DNA from: Plantago major
Taxonomy: Eukaryota; Streptophyta; Magnoliopsida; Lamiales; Plantaginaceae
Direction of reading: 5' to 3'
DNA length: 64,000 bases
Assembly: GCA_026545765.1 (NCBI GenBank)
Contig: CM048841.1
Location: 66,167,354 to 66,231,353 of the forward strand
Part shown: one piece after another, positions 13,301 to 25,200 of the stretch
Layout of the letters: every line of letters begins with the position of its first letter
Position numbering within the stretch: position 1 is the first letter of the stretch
Position numbers and translations under genes: made by a program
The notes under the pieces: generated by a model
Database searches by the model: none
Told to the model about the DNA's origin: nothing
What the model saw: only the letters and a program-made list of their open reading frames with translations

Positions 13301-14902
13301 TAACATTGAAATGTCGACAAGTTAGATATAAACTACTTTTGCTACCTGAAAAGAGTCAGGCTGATCATTGATCTTTTGGACTTGTGGTGAATCCACGCCT
13401 CTCTGTGCTCATTGTTGTTCTCCTCTCAGAGTATCATTCGAGTCTCCATCTCGCTTGATCCCTTTCTCGAGAGTTGAGCTCTCGGAAGGTTGAGGAACCT
13501 GCTCAAGAACAGGGTTTTCTTCAAAGAATATTGAAAAGCCGGTATTGTGAATGTGGAAGCAATGTCGATCTTCCATCATTCTATCTTCCTCACCAGCCTT
13601 CTTCTTCCTGCCAAGCGTAGGGGCTCTTATCTTTCTGAAGAGCTAAGTTTGATGCTCCTCCTTGGGTCTCAAGCTTATATCTTTTGAGCACTGTTGCGAT
13701 TACTTCATCGTCCTTAGAATCACTGTTCTGTGTTAGCGCAAACCCATCTATGATATTTCTATCATCTCGGAGAGTTCGAGCAATTGCTTGTGATTCTTGG
13801 GCTTCGAATCGCTTTTCTGGGCAAACAACATCTTCTAAGACCTTGTCTCCAGAAGGTTGTGCCTCTTGAATGTTTATGGACTTGGAGGTCCTTTTGCCTT
13901 GAGCCCTTTTTCTTTTGGCAGCTGGAGGTTTAGCTTGAGCTTGCTCAGAAACCTCCTCACCTTGTCGTAGTTTCTTCACCTTTTCCGAGTACTTGCTTCA
14001 AGAAGAATTCTCCTTTTCTTCAAAGGCGTGTCGAAAAGGGAGTTGGTGATGGATTTCTTGTTTCTCTCTAATAGTAATCCCCATGGTTTCCAGAATGTAA
14101 CATATCCTGAGACCAAAGTGCATATTGGCTTTTGGCTCAGCAAGGCCATTGATGATTTTGGGCTCAAATTCCTCAATATGTCCAAGGAATTTGTTGAAGG
14201 CGTACTTCCCCCAATTGAAGTGGGTTTCCTGCCCTTCATTCTTCTGGTTCAGAAGATGCATCATCATCCATCTCTCCATACTTATCTGGTCTACTCCACC
14301 TTTGTTGCCATCAAAGCAACGGACGTGATGAGAGCCAAAGTACTCCAAAGGTTTCAAGATGACTTGTTCGATAGCTTTGAATAAAGTCTCTGGGCAACCT
14401 TTGCATTTTCCAACTGGATTGCCTCAAAGTTCTTTGACGCCTTGAATCATTGAGGCGTCCTTGATGTTGATATCTTCAATAGTTCCTCGATTTTTCAATC
14501 GAACAATTTGCGTAAAGCCTTGCGATCAAGAACAATTTCTTGTCCTTGGACTTGATGCATGTACTTTTCTTCTTTATCATTCACAACCTTTGTGAAGATT
14601 TTGGAGTTGTTGTAGAACTCAAAGACATCCAAAGGTGGATAGGCCATGGTGCAGCAGATAAAAACTCAGAGATATGGGAATTCTTCAACATCCCCAATAT
14701 CGCTTCCTTTCGGGTTTTGAAGGTATAACTGCCGTACATATTTCTTCACTAAGAATGCTCCCAATTCATTTTATGACTAGGTTCCAGTCAAAGGGTGAAT
14801 TCTCCGTATGCTTATTCAACACCTTAAGTTCTTTTCCTCCTTGCTTTTCAGGAGTAGATGATCCGCCTTAGGGTTCTTGGTGGTCATCTTCTTGGGTGCC
14901 AT
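10322..14902 (-). pseudogene. Unrecognised multi-exon charged coiled-coil protein of LARD copy B, frameshifted
   Basis: This is the counterpart of the gene at 976-5430, same order of parts. The start ATG is at 14902-14900. The conserved globular block is at 14357-13998, acidic short exons at about 13400-12577, the second globular block and coiled coil at about 12560-11554, a break near 11530-11110, and a long intact basic/acidic C-terminal block at 11107-10322 (261 residues, stop at 10322). Several introns match copy A with GT-AG ends, for example the one between about 12970 and 12900. The intron at 3186-3265 of copy A is absent: the equivalent exons are fused at about 12750. Frameshifts near 14000, 13590 and 12420 make it non-functional. 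Function is unknown. Confidence 0.6.
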
Positions 14903-15101
14903 CTCTTTATATAAAGTTTTGAATAAGTGGTTTTATGTATGATTTTGCACAAGTAATTGAGATTAGTTTATCTTTTCAGAAGACTAAGCACAAAAAGTTG
15001 AGTTTGCAGAAGGAGGTTTGCAGAAATCTTGAGAGATTTTGCTATTTTGATGCAAGTTTGAAATTTCGGAATTGGTAAGAGTGTTTGTCTTTTACCCAAT
15101 T

Positions 15102-15104
<3 letters not shown>

Positions 15105-15133
<29 letters not shown>
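15105..15133. repeat. Short (TA)n tract in copy B leader
   Basis: About 14 TA units in the leader of copy B. The equivalent place in copy A (near 765-775) has only a few TA units, so the tract expanded after the copies separated. Confidence 0.8.
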
Positions 15134-15134
<1 letters not shown>

Positions 15135-15713
15135 CAGATAAAATGTATAGAGATACAACATACATACATCTAAATATGTATGCGTGTCTTTATATCTGCA
15201 TAGGCGTGGTACGTCCTTTGTACTTCAATAAATGCGTAGTGGGTCATGTCTGTACTTTTCAACAGACATTACTTGCTTTGTTTTAATCTCAACCATTGAG
15301 ATCTAACATTTATTCATCAAGGGCTTATATTGAATATCTTGTAATCAACAAATGGTAATGTGTCGACTTGATGAATTTTTAATATGCTACATTCATTGTG
15401 TCACTAAGTAAAGAGTGAGAACACTTTGATCGTTTGAGCTTATCATTCTGAATGTCAAGTCCTTATCTATATATTTTATTATGAAAATGGTAAAGATACA
15501 GGACGTTGGACTAGTTTGACTTTCAAAACTTATACCTTTTCGGGCTTTGTGTGTCTTTTCTCTTTATGACTAAATAGCTTTCTGAGTTCAAGTGTCAGAA
15601 GCTTCAGTTGTTTGAATGTATTTGACCCACTTTCTGTAAGTAAGTTCTAGTCTTATTTACTTACAGAATGTGTACCAACTGATGCCCACATTGAGTATGT
15701 GAAGACCAGTAAT

Positions 15714-16782
15714 GTTCCCCCTGAGTTATTCCCCAGCTCCTAGAGCTAAGTACTTCCTCTACTCAGATAACCTTGGAGTTATTCCCTGATTTCCCAAATC
15801 AAGTACTTCCTCTACTCCACGCCTTGATGGTGTTGGTTATAAGGTTTGTCAGAGAGGCTTCTCGTATAACTTTTCAGTTATGTTTCCAGAGAGCCTAATA
15901 TAACAAGACTACTTAATACACTTGTTCAGTGTATGGCAATCTGCTCTTTACTGACCCAAGTAATTGATGTCCGTTCTGGAGAATGAGCTTCAGAAAGGTT
16001 ATCTGATAGTTCAACTCTTTCACGAATAACAATCTCTTGTTAAGGTTCAGGACAACTTAGAACTACTAGTGATTCTTCATGCAACAGAAAGCTTTCAGAA
16101 AGGGTAGTAGAGTGCTTGAGAGAATACTTTGCCAGATTGTAAGTTTGCAAGTTAGATCGTTCTTTTGTCGTATTTCCCAGCATCTAAGTGTGTGATATTT
16201 ATAGATAAATTGGAGAGTCGTTGGGATGATATCCGTTAGACACAATTTAAATTCAGTCTATACTTATCTTGAAATGAGTACTCAGAAGTCCTTGTCTCAT
16301 ATCTCAGAGAGGACTGTGCTTTAGCGGCTTTTCTGCCGATGCAATTAATGCATATGTACTATTTCTTATCCTGTAGTCTTCAACGGATACATTAGCCTTT
16401 CTGATGGCTTGCATGCTCCATACTCATGATGTCATGTGTTCCAGAATCATGTTTCAAAAGTAACTAAATGCACTTAAGAAAGGATTAAGAACATAGTCTT
16501 GCCGAGTGAGACTAAACCTTGGTGTCTTCATAAATCTTGTGCAATCTCCGGTCTTGTAATCTTCAGAAAAGCTCCATTTCTAGGATTGATCTTCATGGTC
16601 TTCTTGGAAATAAAAATTACACTAAGAGACCTATAATCCTAATACAAGATTTACTAGACTAATCATACTCAGTGATTTCCTCTTTTACAATGTTCAAGTG
16701 AACCAAGAGTACTTTAATCACCTTTCTGGCTAAGATAAGAACATGTGATGAATGATCAAAATACTAACAGATATTCCTAACA
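15714..16782 (-). repeat. Truncated 5' LTR of LARD copy B
   Basis: Matches the LTR at 8190-9488 from its start TGTTAGGAATATCTG (at 16782) as far as about 15714, where it stops. Homology then jumps to leader sequence near 15680. About 360 bp of the LTR end and the primer binding site are missing, so this copy could not be reverse transcribed normally. Confidence 0.75.
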
Positions 16783-17028
16783 CCATACCATTTGAATATT
16801 TTAAATGGTTCCGGGTCCAAACCGTGAACATAAATGGGCAAATGGGTCCCATTAATGCTAAAAAAAGGTATTTTAGTCGAGCATGTAAACTTGTAAAGCT
16901 GTTGTTTATAAAGAAGGACATCAATCATAAAATGTAACCCAACATTTACATGTTTCTATAGAATTTTCTTTGCCCCCCACTCCCCTCCCCCAAAAAAAAG
17001 AATTTCTTTTAATTTGACTAACATACAC

Positions 17029-17256
17029 TCCCTCCATCTCGCGGATCCGGACATAAATTTTAAGAGAATGGTGAATAAAGTAGGAGAGATGGTGAATAAA
17101 GTAGGAGAGAAAGTGAGTAAAATATGAGAGATAGTGAATACAATATGAGAGCGAGAGAGTTAATAAAGTAGTAAAGAGATTATCCATTTACGGGAGGGGA
17201 AATTGAAATTGACACTCCAAAATGAAACGTGAGAAGTTTAACCCAAACGGAGGGAG
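17029..17256. mobile_element. Stowaway-like MITE
   Basis: About 230 bp with inverted ends CTCCCTCC on the left and GGAGGGAGG on the right, plus internal repeats of a GGAGAGATGGTGAATAAAGT-type unit. It has no coding capacity. The exact borders and the TA duplication are blurred. Confidence 0.6.
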
Positions 17257-17435
17257 GATAGAGTTTTACATGTTTATGTGGAAATATTTCGGGTGGTCCA
17301 GGGCTCTGGCTCCCCAAACTTTTTTTTTCCTTTTAATTTCACTAATATGATTCTTTACATGTTTCAGTAGAAATATTTTTGAGTAGTCCCCAGACTTTTT
17401 CTTCACTAATAATCTAATATTATTCTTGACATGTT

Positions 17436-17727
17436 GTGGTGAATTTTTTTTGGAGCGGTTGAGAGGGCACCAAAAAATTATCATTTAAACTAACATAAAC
17501 TATGTTGCGACCCGATCTCTGTAGTGTTTGGGTCTTGTTACATGGATACGACGCAGTTTGCAGCAGATACCCCGACCCGGACATGTGAATTTTTTTGGGG
17601 CGGTTGAGAGGGCACCAAAAAATTATCATTTAAACTAACATAAACTATGTTGCGACCCGATCTATGTAGTGTTTGGGTCTTGTTACATGGATACGACACA
17701 GTTTCCAGCAGATACCCCGACCCAGAC
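17436..17727. repeat. 145-bp tandem duplication
   Basis: Two nearly identical 145-bp units lie back to back, each containing GCGGTTGAGAGGGCACC and a block ending GATACCCCGACCC. Only a few substitutions separate them, so the duplication is recent. Both strands lack a convincing gene. An earlier diverged partial unit may precede it. Confidence 0.9.
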
Positions 17728-18184
17728 ATAATTATTTTAAATAGGATTGTGCACGTTGGTAAGAATAAAGTAGAACCCGTCTCGATTGAAATACTAAAAT
17801 ACTATGTGTGTTTGTCTTTAGGATTTTGTAATATGTTTCATATTAATTTGTGCATCCAAGAAAGAAGTATAATTCTACTAAAAAATATCTGACAACGGGT
17901 CTCGATTCGACCCAACCCTAAAATCTTGGTCCAGGTAAGGTTTTACATTTTCGAATCCAGTACGGATGCGGACCATGTTCAACTAAAATGTTCTAGGTAG
18001 GGTTTGGGTGCCCATTATGACCAGTAAGTTTAAGTTAATTCATGCTAATGTATCTAGAAAATACAACATATAACCAACATTGGGTGAATATGGGTGAGGA
18101 GGGTGGATGTCGACGTGAAAGTGAGATAATGTCACTGGGTCTTCTTTACCGTCATAGTAAATCAGACTGGTATATGGGTGGTCT
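17728..18184. other. No gene seen
   Basis: AT-rich sequence with no open frame of note and no recognisable repeat ends. Confidence 0.5.
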
Positions 18185-18800
18185 TGTAACACTTCATCTT
18201 ATTGTTGGCTAGAGCGGTCACCTTTGTACTGCTCTTCGGGTGAAATACTGGCCTCACAAATCCACACATTTCATTCTTTGCACACCGGGAGAATATCTAA
18301 GTGCCTCATCCAAGATTTGTAATATTGTTCCAAAGAAATCATGCTTTTATGGAGTTCTTATGTATGAATTCTAAAAAAAAAAACTGCACCGCACTGGTAT
18401 GTTAGCGAGCTCTATCAATTTAATCTCCTTAAAATTTTGGGACATTACATTCACCCCCTCTTAAATTATGCAATGTCCCCGTCGTGCAATGCCTGACTAA
18501 GTGTCTACCTTCGTACGTTAACAATTTGTTCAGCCCTGATACCCTTTATAACACCCATCCCCATGTGGGTCGGGCTCAACACTGTTACTCTTGATATGCT
18601 CTTCCTATGATATGTTGGCCCCACAAACTATCACGTGCATATTCTTTCCCGCGTACCTTGTTGTCACTCGTGCACGCAAAGATAAACTTCTTATATAGTG
18701 GATCACCTACCCGTATTATTTCTGCTTTAGAGCAAGCACGCCCAACTTTCAGACCTTCTGGGTGGATTCCCGAGAATGAGGGTGCACCTTTATGGTACCA
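18185..18800 (-). mobile_element. Cassandra-like TRIM remnant with 5S rRNA-like LTRs
   Basis: Two related blocks, 18185 to about 18365 and about 18547-18800, both contain diverged 5S rRNA-like sequence on the minus strand. In the right block the stretch about 18775-18665 reads like AGAACTCCGAAGTTAAGCGTGCTTG followed by the box-C region of 5S, with substitutions. Just inside the right block the plus strand reads GCCCTGATACC, the complement of a diverged initiator-Met primer binding site (TGGTATCAGAGC type). This order (LTR, iMet PBS, short interior, LTR) is the Cassandra TRIM design on the minus strand. It is heavily decayed and non-coding. Confidence 0.5.
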
Positions 18801-20099
18801 TTTTCAATACCTTTAAACTCTCCGAAACTTTATGGTGTTATATTTATCAAAACCGAATGGAAACTTGTTGTCCTGAGATTGGATCATCATCATCATAAGA
18901 ATGAAAAGTTTTTCACTACATTGATTTTACGTATCATTCTTGCCTCGATTATATGTTTTTCAAAAATTAGTAACTATGAGTACTTGTACCATTCCACAAC
19001 TCGGAAGTCTGATTAGTATTTGCATCATCATGATCATACATCCATCGAACCTTGAGCACTCAAGAATTGTTGTGAAAAACATCCCCGAGACAATTCTCAA
19101 CACCATCCACCTTTGTAATGATATCCCTACTCAAGTACTTGACACATTCATCGGGCATCTTCGTCATAACAAATTAATTATTAATCTCGTCAATTACAAC
19201 ATTAGTCGGTGCAAGAGAAAAATCAATGATTAGTTAAATGATCCAATAATGACATATATGTGCTATCATAATGGTTGAAATAGGATTACTCATTTCTCAA
19301 ATAAGTATAGCATCGAGAATCTTGATATCAACATTGTCACCATTTTATAATTTTTTTATCCCCATTGCCCATAACTGACATGAAGCATCCACTTAGCAAA
19401 TTCTTGCGTCTCTTGAATCTCGATATATGATGAACCAGACTGGAATGATTTTAATATGAAATTAGAAAGAAAAAAAAACAAATTGAATATAAAATAAATA
19501 TAAATTACAAATTTACATGCAATTTGATTTTTTTTTTAAATCTTAAGAATATCACATATGTCACATATCCTGAAAGAACATACAACATCTACCCCCCAGA
19601 AAGACGGACAAAATGTGTCTAAAAGCTAAGCCGAAGACGGTCCAACCCACATAAAGGCTCTCGTGGACAATTCAAAACATCCCTTAAACTCCTATTCCTA
19701 TTAACCCACATACTTCATGAAATTTCTCATAATGGGATGGACTTGGAAATATTTTGAAGGCACGACCCATGTTACAAAGGCTACGCCCAGGTGGAGTAGG
19801 AGTTTTGAAAGCCCGTCATGGCTTCTTGACTCGCATGTATTTGAATTAGATCCATCGAGGTTGGATAGCGTACTCAACTCGTGTTACGTAGGCTTGGCCC
19901 AAGCCCGACTCATGCTCTGGTGACATATTTAACAATAACGAAATCAAGGTTCCCTGTTTCATAACTTATTTTATGATTAATATCTAGCTATAGCATGTGT
20001 GTTAGTGAGTTATGCACTGTAATATTTTACGCATGCAGTAATCTTGACACGTGTATGCATGAGCAAATATTTTAAAAACCGTAATTTTCCTAAGTAATA
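18801..20099. other. Degraded intergenic DNA
   Basis: AT-rich sequence with only short chance frames (for example 18940-19233 and 19717-19923) that match nothing I recognise. No repeat ends or promoter signals were found. Confidence 0.5.
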
Positions 20100-20354
20100 C
20101 TCCCTCTATTCCGATTTCAACTTTCAGTGTGGACTTTTTTCGGTCAACCATTGTCAATTTTAACCTCGAACTACTCTTATAGGACAGTGGTTAAATATTT
20201 AATTAACAAAGTTATATTATAAAATCTTACTTTTGAAATTTTTATTATATGATTTTATTAAGTCATTTACCTTTATAGTTTAAATTTGAGGTACAATTTG
20301 ATAATGGTTGACCCGAAAAAGTCAACACGGGAAATAGAATCGGGACGGAGGGAG
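20100..20354. mobile_element. Stowaway-like MITE with TA duplication
   Basis: 255 bp bounded by TA on both sides. The terminal inverted repeats start CTCCCTCTATTCCGATTTC and end with its approximate complement GAATCGGGACGGAGGGAG. The inner arms also pair (GGTCAACCATTG against AATGGTTGACC). These are Tc1/mariner-derived Stowaway features; it has no coding capacity. Confidence 0.85.
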
Positions 20355-21681
20355 TATATAGTATGCAATACCATATGATATAAGTGCAAATTGGATGGTT
20401 ACACCAAACACTTGGGTTGTAGAGCTAATGTTTTCTTCAATTCAGAAAAAAACATGACTTTTATAATAATTTGACTTGATTTTTTTTTTACTTATTTAAG
20501 CACGAAGTACATTAAAGGAAAATTGCTATAAATGCTCTGATGGAGTCAACTTTGACAATAAATTGCCAATATTTAAGCATGATAATTTTTTTTAGTCGAC
20601 TTTGACTATAAATTGCTCTTATATCATATCGAAAAATATTTAAAAATAAATATATTGTGAAATTGGATAATGAACTTCGAAAACATATAAGTTTACTAAA
20701 TAATTTTTCAATATAATATGGAAATAATTTATGGTCAAAGTTGACCTTAAACTTTTATTAAAACTGAAATGTGTCATTTATTTTGGACGTAGGGATTAAC
20801 ATTAAGAGATTATATGATATTAATCATGAAAAAAGTTGTGATTAAACTCTCACTTTTTAATATTGATATTCTTAAATAACTTTTAACTAAAAATTACTAC
20901 TTAATCATGAAAAAAGTTGTTATATATATACTTTACCCGTTCCTATAAGAAGGTAAAAATTTTATTGCAATTACTGTAGGATTCCATATAATTAATTATT
21001 TTTTCACTATGCCCGTCGAGTATCTTTTTACATCATCTTAAGCGTGCAGTGGGCACTCATGAGTCAGAAATAAAGACCAAGAAAAAGCCTGCAGATCATC
21101 AACATTCAGAGAGCATAATAAGGACATTAGAAAAGTAGATATTAAACTCGCTTAACATATGAAGTAAACCTGAAAATGCTGCGCAACTACATAAATTCTC
21201 AGTTTCTCGAATTGGTATATGCACGTAATTGGGTTGAAGTAAACTATAAAGATTATAACATATTTTTTTCAATCCTAATATCTATTTTATTCTGAACTAA
21301 ACAACACAAGGGAATTTATTATGTACCAAGAATACATGCATTTTTCCTTGAGAAAGGAAAAAAAAAATTGAAAAGAAAGAAAGAATGGAAATACGAAGTG
21401 TAGTTTTGCAACGTAAGGGTAAAAATTGCAAGTCAAATATTCCTTAATTAGATATAATTATTGAGTTAAAGTAATGGCAACAATAATAAAACGTAAATGA
21501 TTTTATGGCAACATATTTAAGCACATCAGCTTGAGTTTTAAAATGGACCAATCAGAATCAAGACATTGGACAACTATATAAAAAATGGACCAATCACATT
21601 ATAAGAATTTGCCACATAATTATTTGATGTGGACACCCAAAAATAGCTCCAAATCTTTTTTGCTTAATGTATTATATAGAT
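20355..21681. other. AT-rich DNA, no gene
   Basis: Very AT-rich, with repeated phrases around GTTGACTTTGAC (20540-20760) that look like an old palindromic MITE remnant, and two GGACCAATCA repeats at about 21545 and 21590. No coding region seen. Confidence 0.5.
21673..21681 (+). repeat. Left target site duplication of the MULE
   Basis: TATATAGAT, repeated exactly at 27265-27273. A 9-bp duplication is diagnostic for Mutator-superfamily insertion. Confidence 0.85.
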
Positions 21682-22279
21682 CGAAAAATTACATAGGGCT
21701 ACCCTCTTAGTGGCTCCTCGCTCATCTGAATCCCCATTAGTGGAACAATTACATATAGGTCCAAAAAGTTGTTTTTTGGTTGACCAGCTTTTAAGTCACA
21801 ATGACTTATTTCCAAACCAAACACAACCTTATTCATTTTCTAACCTTTTCTAGGTTAATCGAACATTTTTTTTCACCATTCACTACCATTCACTCCCACT
21901 CCCGCCCGCCAAAACCACACTCCTTCTTCTTCATACAACTACTTCCGCCATTGACGAAATTCTGCAATTATCGAACCAAAATTGACCTTCTTTGCTAGCT
22001 TTCTTCACGTATTTGCGAGTAATTGTTGGTTATTGCACCTGTTGGCTTCGAATCGGCACTGAAAAGGTATGGTTTTTAAAAAAAATTCTGATTTTCTGAA
22101 ATTCATCCTTTTCTTGTGATTTTCATGTCAAAATCTGTTTGTATTAGTACGAAAGGTGGCGTCTTTGGCTCCGATTTCACTGAAATAGGCAGTAGTGTTT
22201 AACAGAAATCGCAGATTGGGTTTATTTTTTGAACTACTGTTTGATCAATGTTCTCGTACTTTTTGTTGTTTCAGTGACA

Positions 22280-25200
22280 ATGGGAACTCTGTTTAACATA
22301 CGGATTCGTTACTGCAAGGATGAGTACATGCTTACCAATATCAACCCTTCCAGGTATTGTCATTCGAAACTGATGAATGATGTGTATAGGACTGTGTTAG
22401 ATGGTGTGCAAACCACTGGATCTCTGTTTTTTAGTATGGTTGCTGATATTGATGGAAGTTTTGATCATATTGAGTTAGTAGATGATGCTAGTGTTAGGAG
22501 GATGTTTGAGTCTAATATGAAACATATGGAAGTAGAACTGCACTTAGAGAGTAGTGATGTTGAGCCTTTAGCTGTGGATATGTCTGCTACTAAAAGAAGA
22601 AGAGTTGATGATGATGTGGATGTTGAGTACATACCTCCTAGGGAATTTCAGCAAGACAGTACTAATGCTAGAAGGAGGTTGTTTAGGCAGAGGAGTTGTA
22701 AACCAAGACCACCCACCAGCCCTCCCAATTACCCCCCACACCCCCAGCTTTTGTTGATTTAACAGAAGATGATGGAGATATACCTCCACCTCCTCCTACT
22801 CAAGAAACACAACCAACCCCAGAATCTCCTAAAACTCCAAGAGCTTCAAATAAATCCAACCCTTCTCCAGCTCCTAGTCCTTACATACCTCAACACCATG
22901 AACCAACCCCTCAGAAATCTTTTGTTGATCAACCTGCTGTGGGTGATGCTGAGTTTGAAGATTTGTTGGAGAGGATCTTCCAAGAGAACCTACCAACTAA
23001 TCAAACTGGGGTAGCTAGTAAGGTAGCTCATGATGAAATTAGTAAGGTGGCAGAAGAAGTAGTTGTTGATGAAAGTAGTAAGGTGGCTGAAGAAGTACTT
23101 GTTGAGGAGTGGGTTGATGATGAGGAGACATAAGAGAGGAGAGGGATAAGATGAAGGAGAAGATTCTTGCTGCTGAGAGACTGAAAGGGAAGATGGTTGA
23201 GAGTGAGAGTAGCATGAGTCATGCTACTGATAGTGATGATACAAGCTTCCATGTTGCTGAAGATGCTATGGAGATTGAGTCTGAAGTTGATGGTTGTGAG
23301 TATGAGAATGAGCAGGTGCCTATACAAAAAAATAAGAATGCAGAACCAATTGAGGAAGAGGCATTTGTGGAGAGTGATGGTGAAAGGGATGCTAGGGATG
23401 CATTTGGTTGGCAGTATGAGGCACCTGATAATGAGTATATGTATGACAGTGAGGATGAAGCAATGGGCTTTAAGAGGTGTAAGAAGGCTGACTGGGAGTC
23501 TGACAATGAGAAGAATGGAGCAAATGGGAGTGGGGAGAAAAACCAAACTGCAGAAACTGAAAAATGTTGAGACTGCAAATGTTGAGACTGAGACTGCAAA
23601 TCCAAATGATGCTGCAGAGTTTGATGACCTGGACCCTAACTTTGAGTATGAGATAAGGATATTAATGACTTAAGTGATGAAGAGTGGATTGGTGATGAAT
23701 TTAATGAGAACAATCAGCTGTGGGATAGGGAGTTTAAAGAAGGAGATGTATTTGCAAGTGTGAAAGAGCTAAGACAGAAGGTTAAAGAGTATGTGTTGAA
23801 GGTAGGTTTCATTTGGTTAGGGTTAAAAATGATAGTGCTAGATACACTGTACATTGTGGAGGTAAAGGTTGTTCATGGAGGCTTAATGCAGGTATATTTC
23901 CAAACTCAGTAACTCCAAAGTTAATTGCTAGCATTGTCAATAGTTTACTAACTAACTTTTCTACAATTTAGGTGTTTTGGATGATGAAGTCTCCTTCATG
24001 ATAAGGAGTTATCAAGGAGGACACAAATGTGTTAGAAAAGTTGATCAAAGGCAGGCAGACTCCAACTGGTTAGCAACTAAGTTACTTGAGCCAATGAAGG
24101 AAACTCCTGGAATAACAACCAATAAACTTGAACCTTTGGTCAACAAGAAACTGGGAATCAAAGTGCCATACATGAGGGTTTATAGGGCTGTGCTGAAAGC
24201 CTTGGAGATATTAGGAGGCAACCCTGAAGAAGCATTTAGGTTGTCACCTAAGTACAGAGAGATGGTACTTAGGACAAATCCTGTAACAATAGTTGAGTTA
24301 GCTGTTAAACCTGCAATTGAAAAGCCACCTCACTTTCAAACGTTCTTCTGTGTTTGGAGGGCCTAAAAAGGGGATTTCTAAATGGGTGCAACCCATTCCT
24401 CTTCTTTGATGGGTGTCATTTAAGGGGAAGATATGGTGGGCATCTGTTGAGTGCAGTTTCTACAGATGCAGATTGTGGGATATTCCCAGTTGCTTAGGCT
24501 ATAGTTGAGTCAGAGTGTAAAGAGTCTTGGGGCTTCTTTCTGCAATGCCTTGAGCAATTTTTTGGTCCATTTGATGCTGACAAACACTGGCATTTCATGG
24601 CAGATAGACAAAAGGTAAACATGTCATATTTATTTGTTAACTTGTTGTTTATTGATTAGTTTGTGAACTTGACTCTTAATGATTTATAAATCACAAATGC
24701 AGGGTCTAGTTCCAGTGATTGAAGAGTTAGCCCCAAATGTTGTCAATAGAAAATATGCAAAGCACATATATGACAACTTCAAGCAAAGATGGGGCAGTGT
24801 AGACCTAAGGAAGTACTACTGGCAAGCTGCAACAGCCTACACTACATATGGCTTTAACAAAGCAATGCTCAAGATGAAAATTGCAAGTGTTCCAGCACAC
24901 AATTATTTGATGAACATTCCTTTAGGATTTTGGGCAAGGCATGCCTTTGACCCAACTCCAAAGATAGACCACTGCACTAACAATGTTAGTGAGAGCTTCA
25001 ACTCATGGGTTGAGCCTATAAGAGGATTCTCTGTTTTGAATATCATGGAGGTAAGTTTATTATTAGATCATTATGCTTTGTACTGTTTATGCTATATGTG
25101 ATCATTGTTAACTAGGTAATTTATATGTTTTGTAGGGGATAAGAAAACAAGTGATGCAAAGGTTGGTAGTGAGGAGACAAAAGGGTGCATCTTGCACCTC

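Larger units (their letters stand above)
8190..16782 (-). mobile_element. Large LTR retrotransposon derivative, copy B
   Basis: This is a second copy of the LARD family in opposite orientation. Read on the minus strand it has a 5' LTR starting at 16782 (TGTTAGGAATATCTG), a leader, a start ATG at 14902, the same multi-exon coding region down to 10322, a polypurine tract at about 9503-9491, and a 3' LTR at 9488-8190. The 5' LTR lacks its last roughly 360 bp and the primer binding site; at 15714 it joins a short interior-like sequence and then the leader. The flanks CCATA (right) and GTAGT (left) do not match, so no target duplication is visible. This suggests rearrangement after insertion. Confidence 0.8.

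Noticed and set aside
16783..17028. Possible second boundary or duplication for LARD copy B
   Set aside because: The five bases after the LTR (CCATA) do not match those before 8190 (GTAGT), so no target duplication can be claimed.
23028..23605. Long minus-strand frames of 172 and 128 residues
   Set aside because: Complement of the acidic, repeat-rich linker of the MULE transposase.
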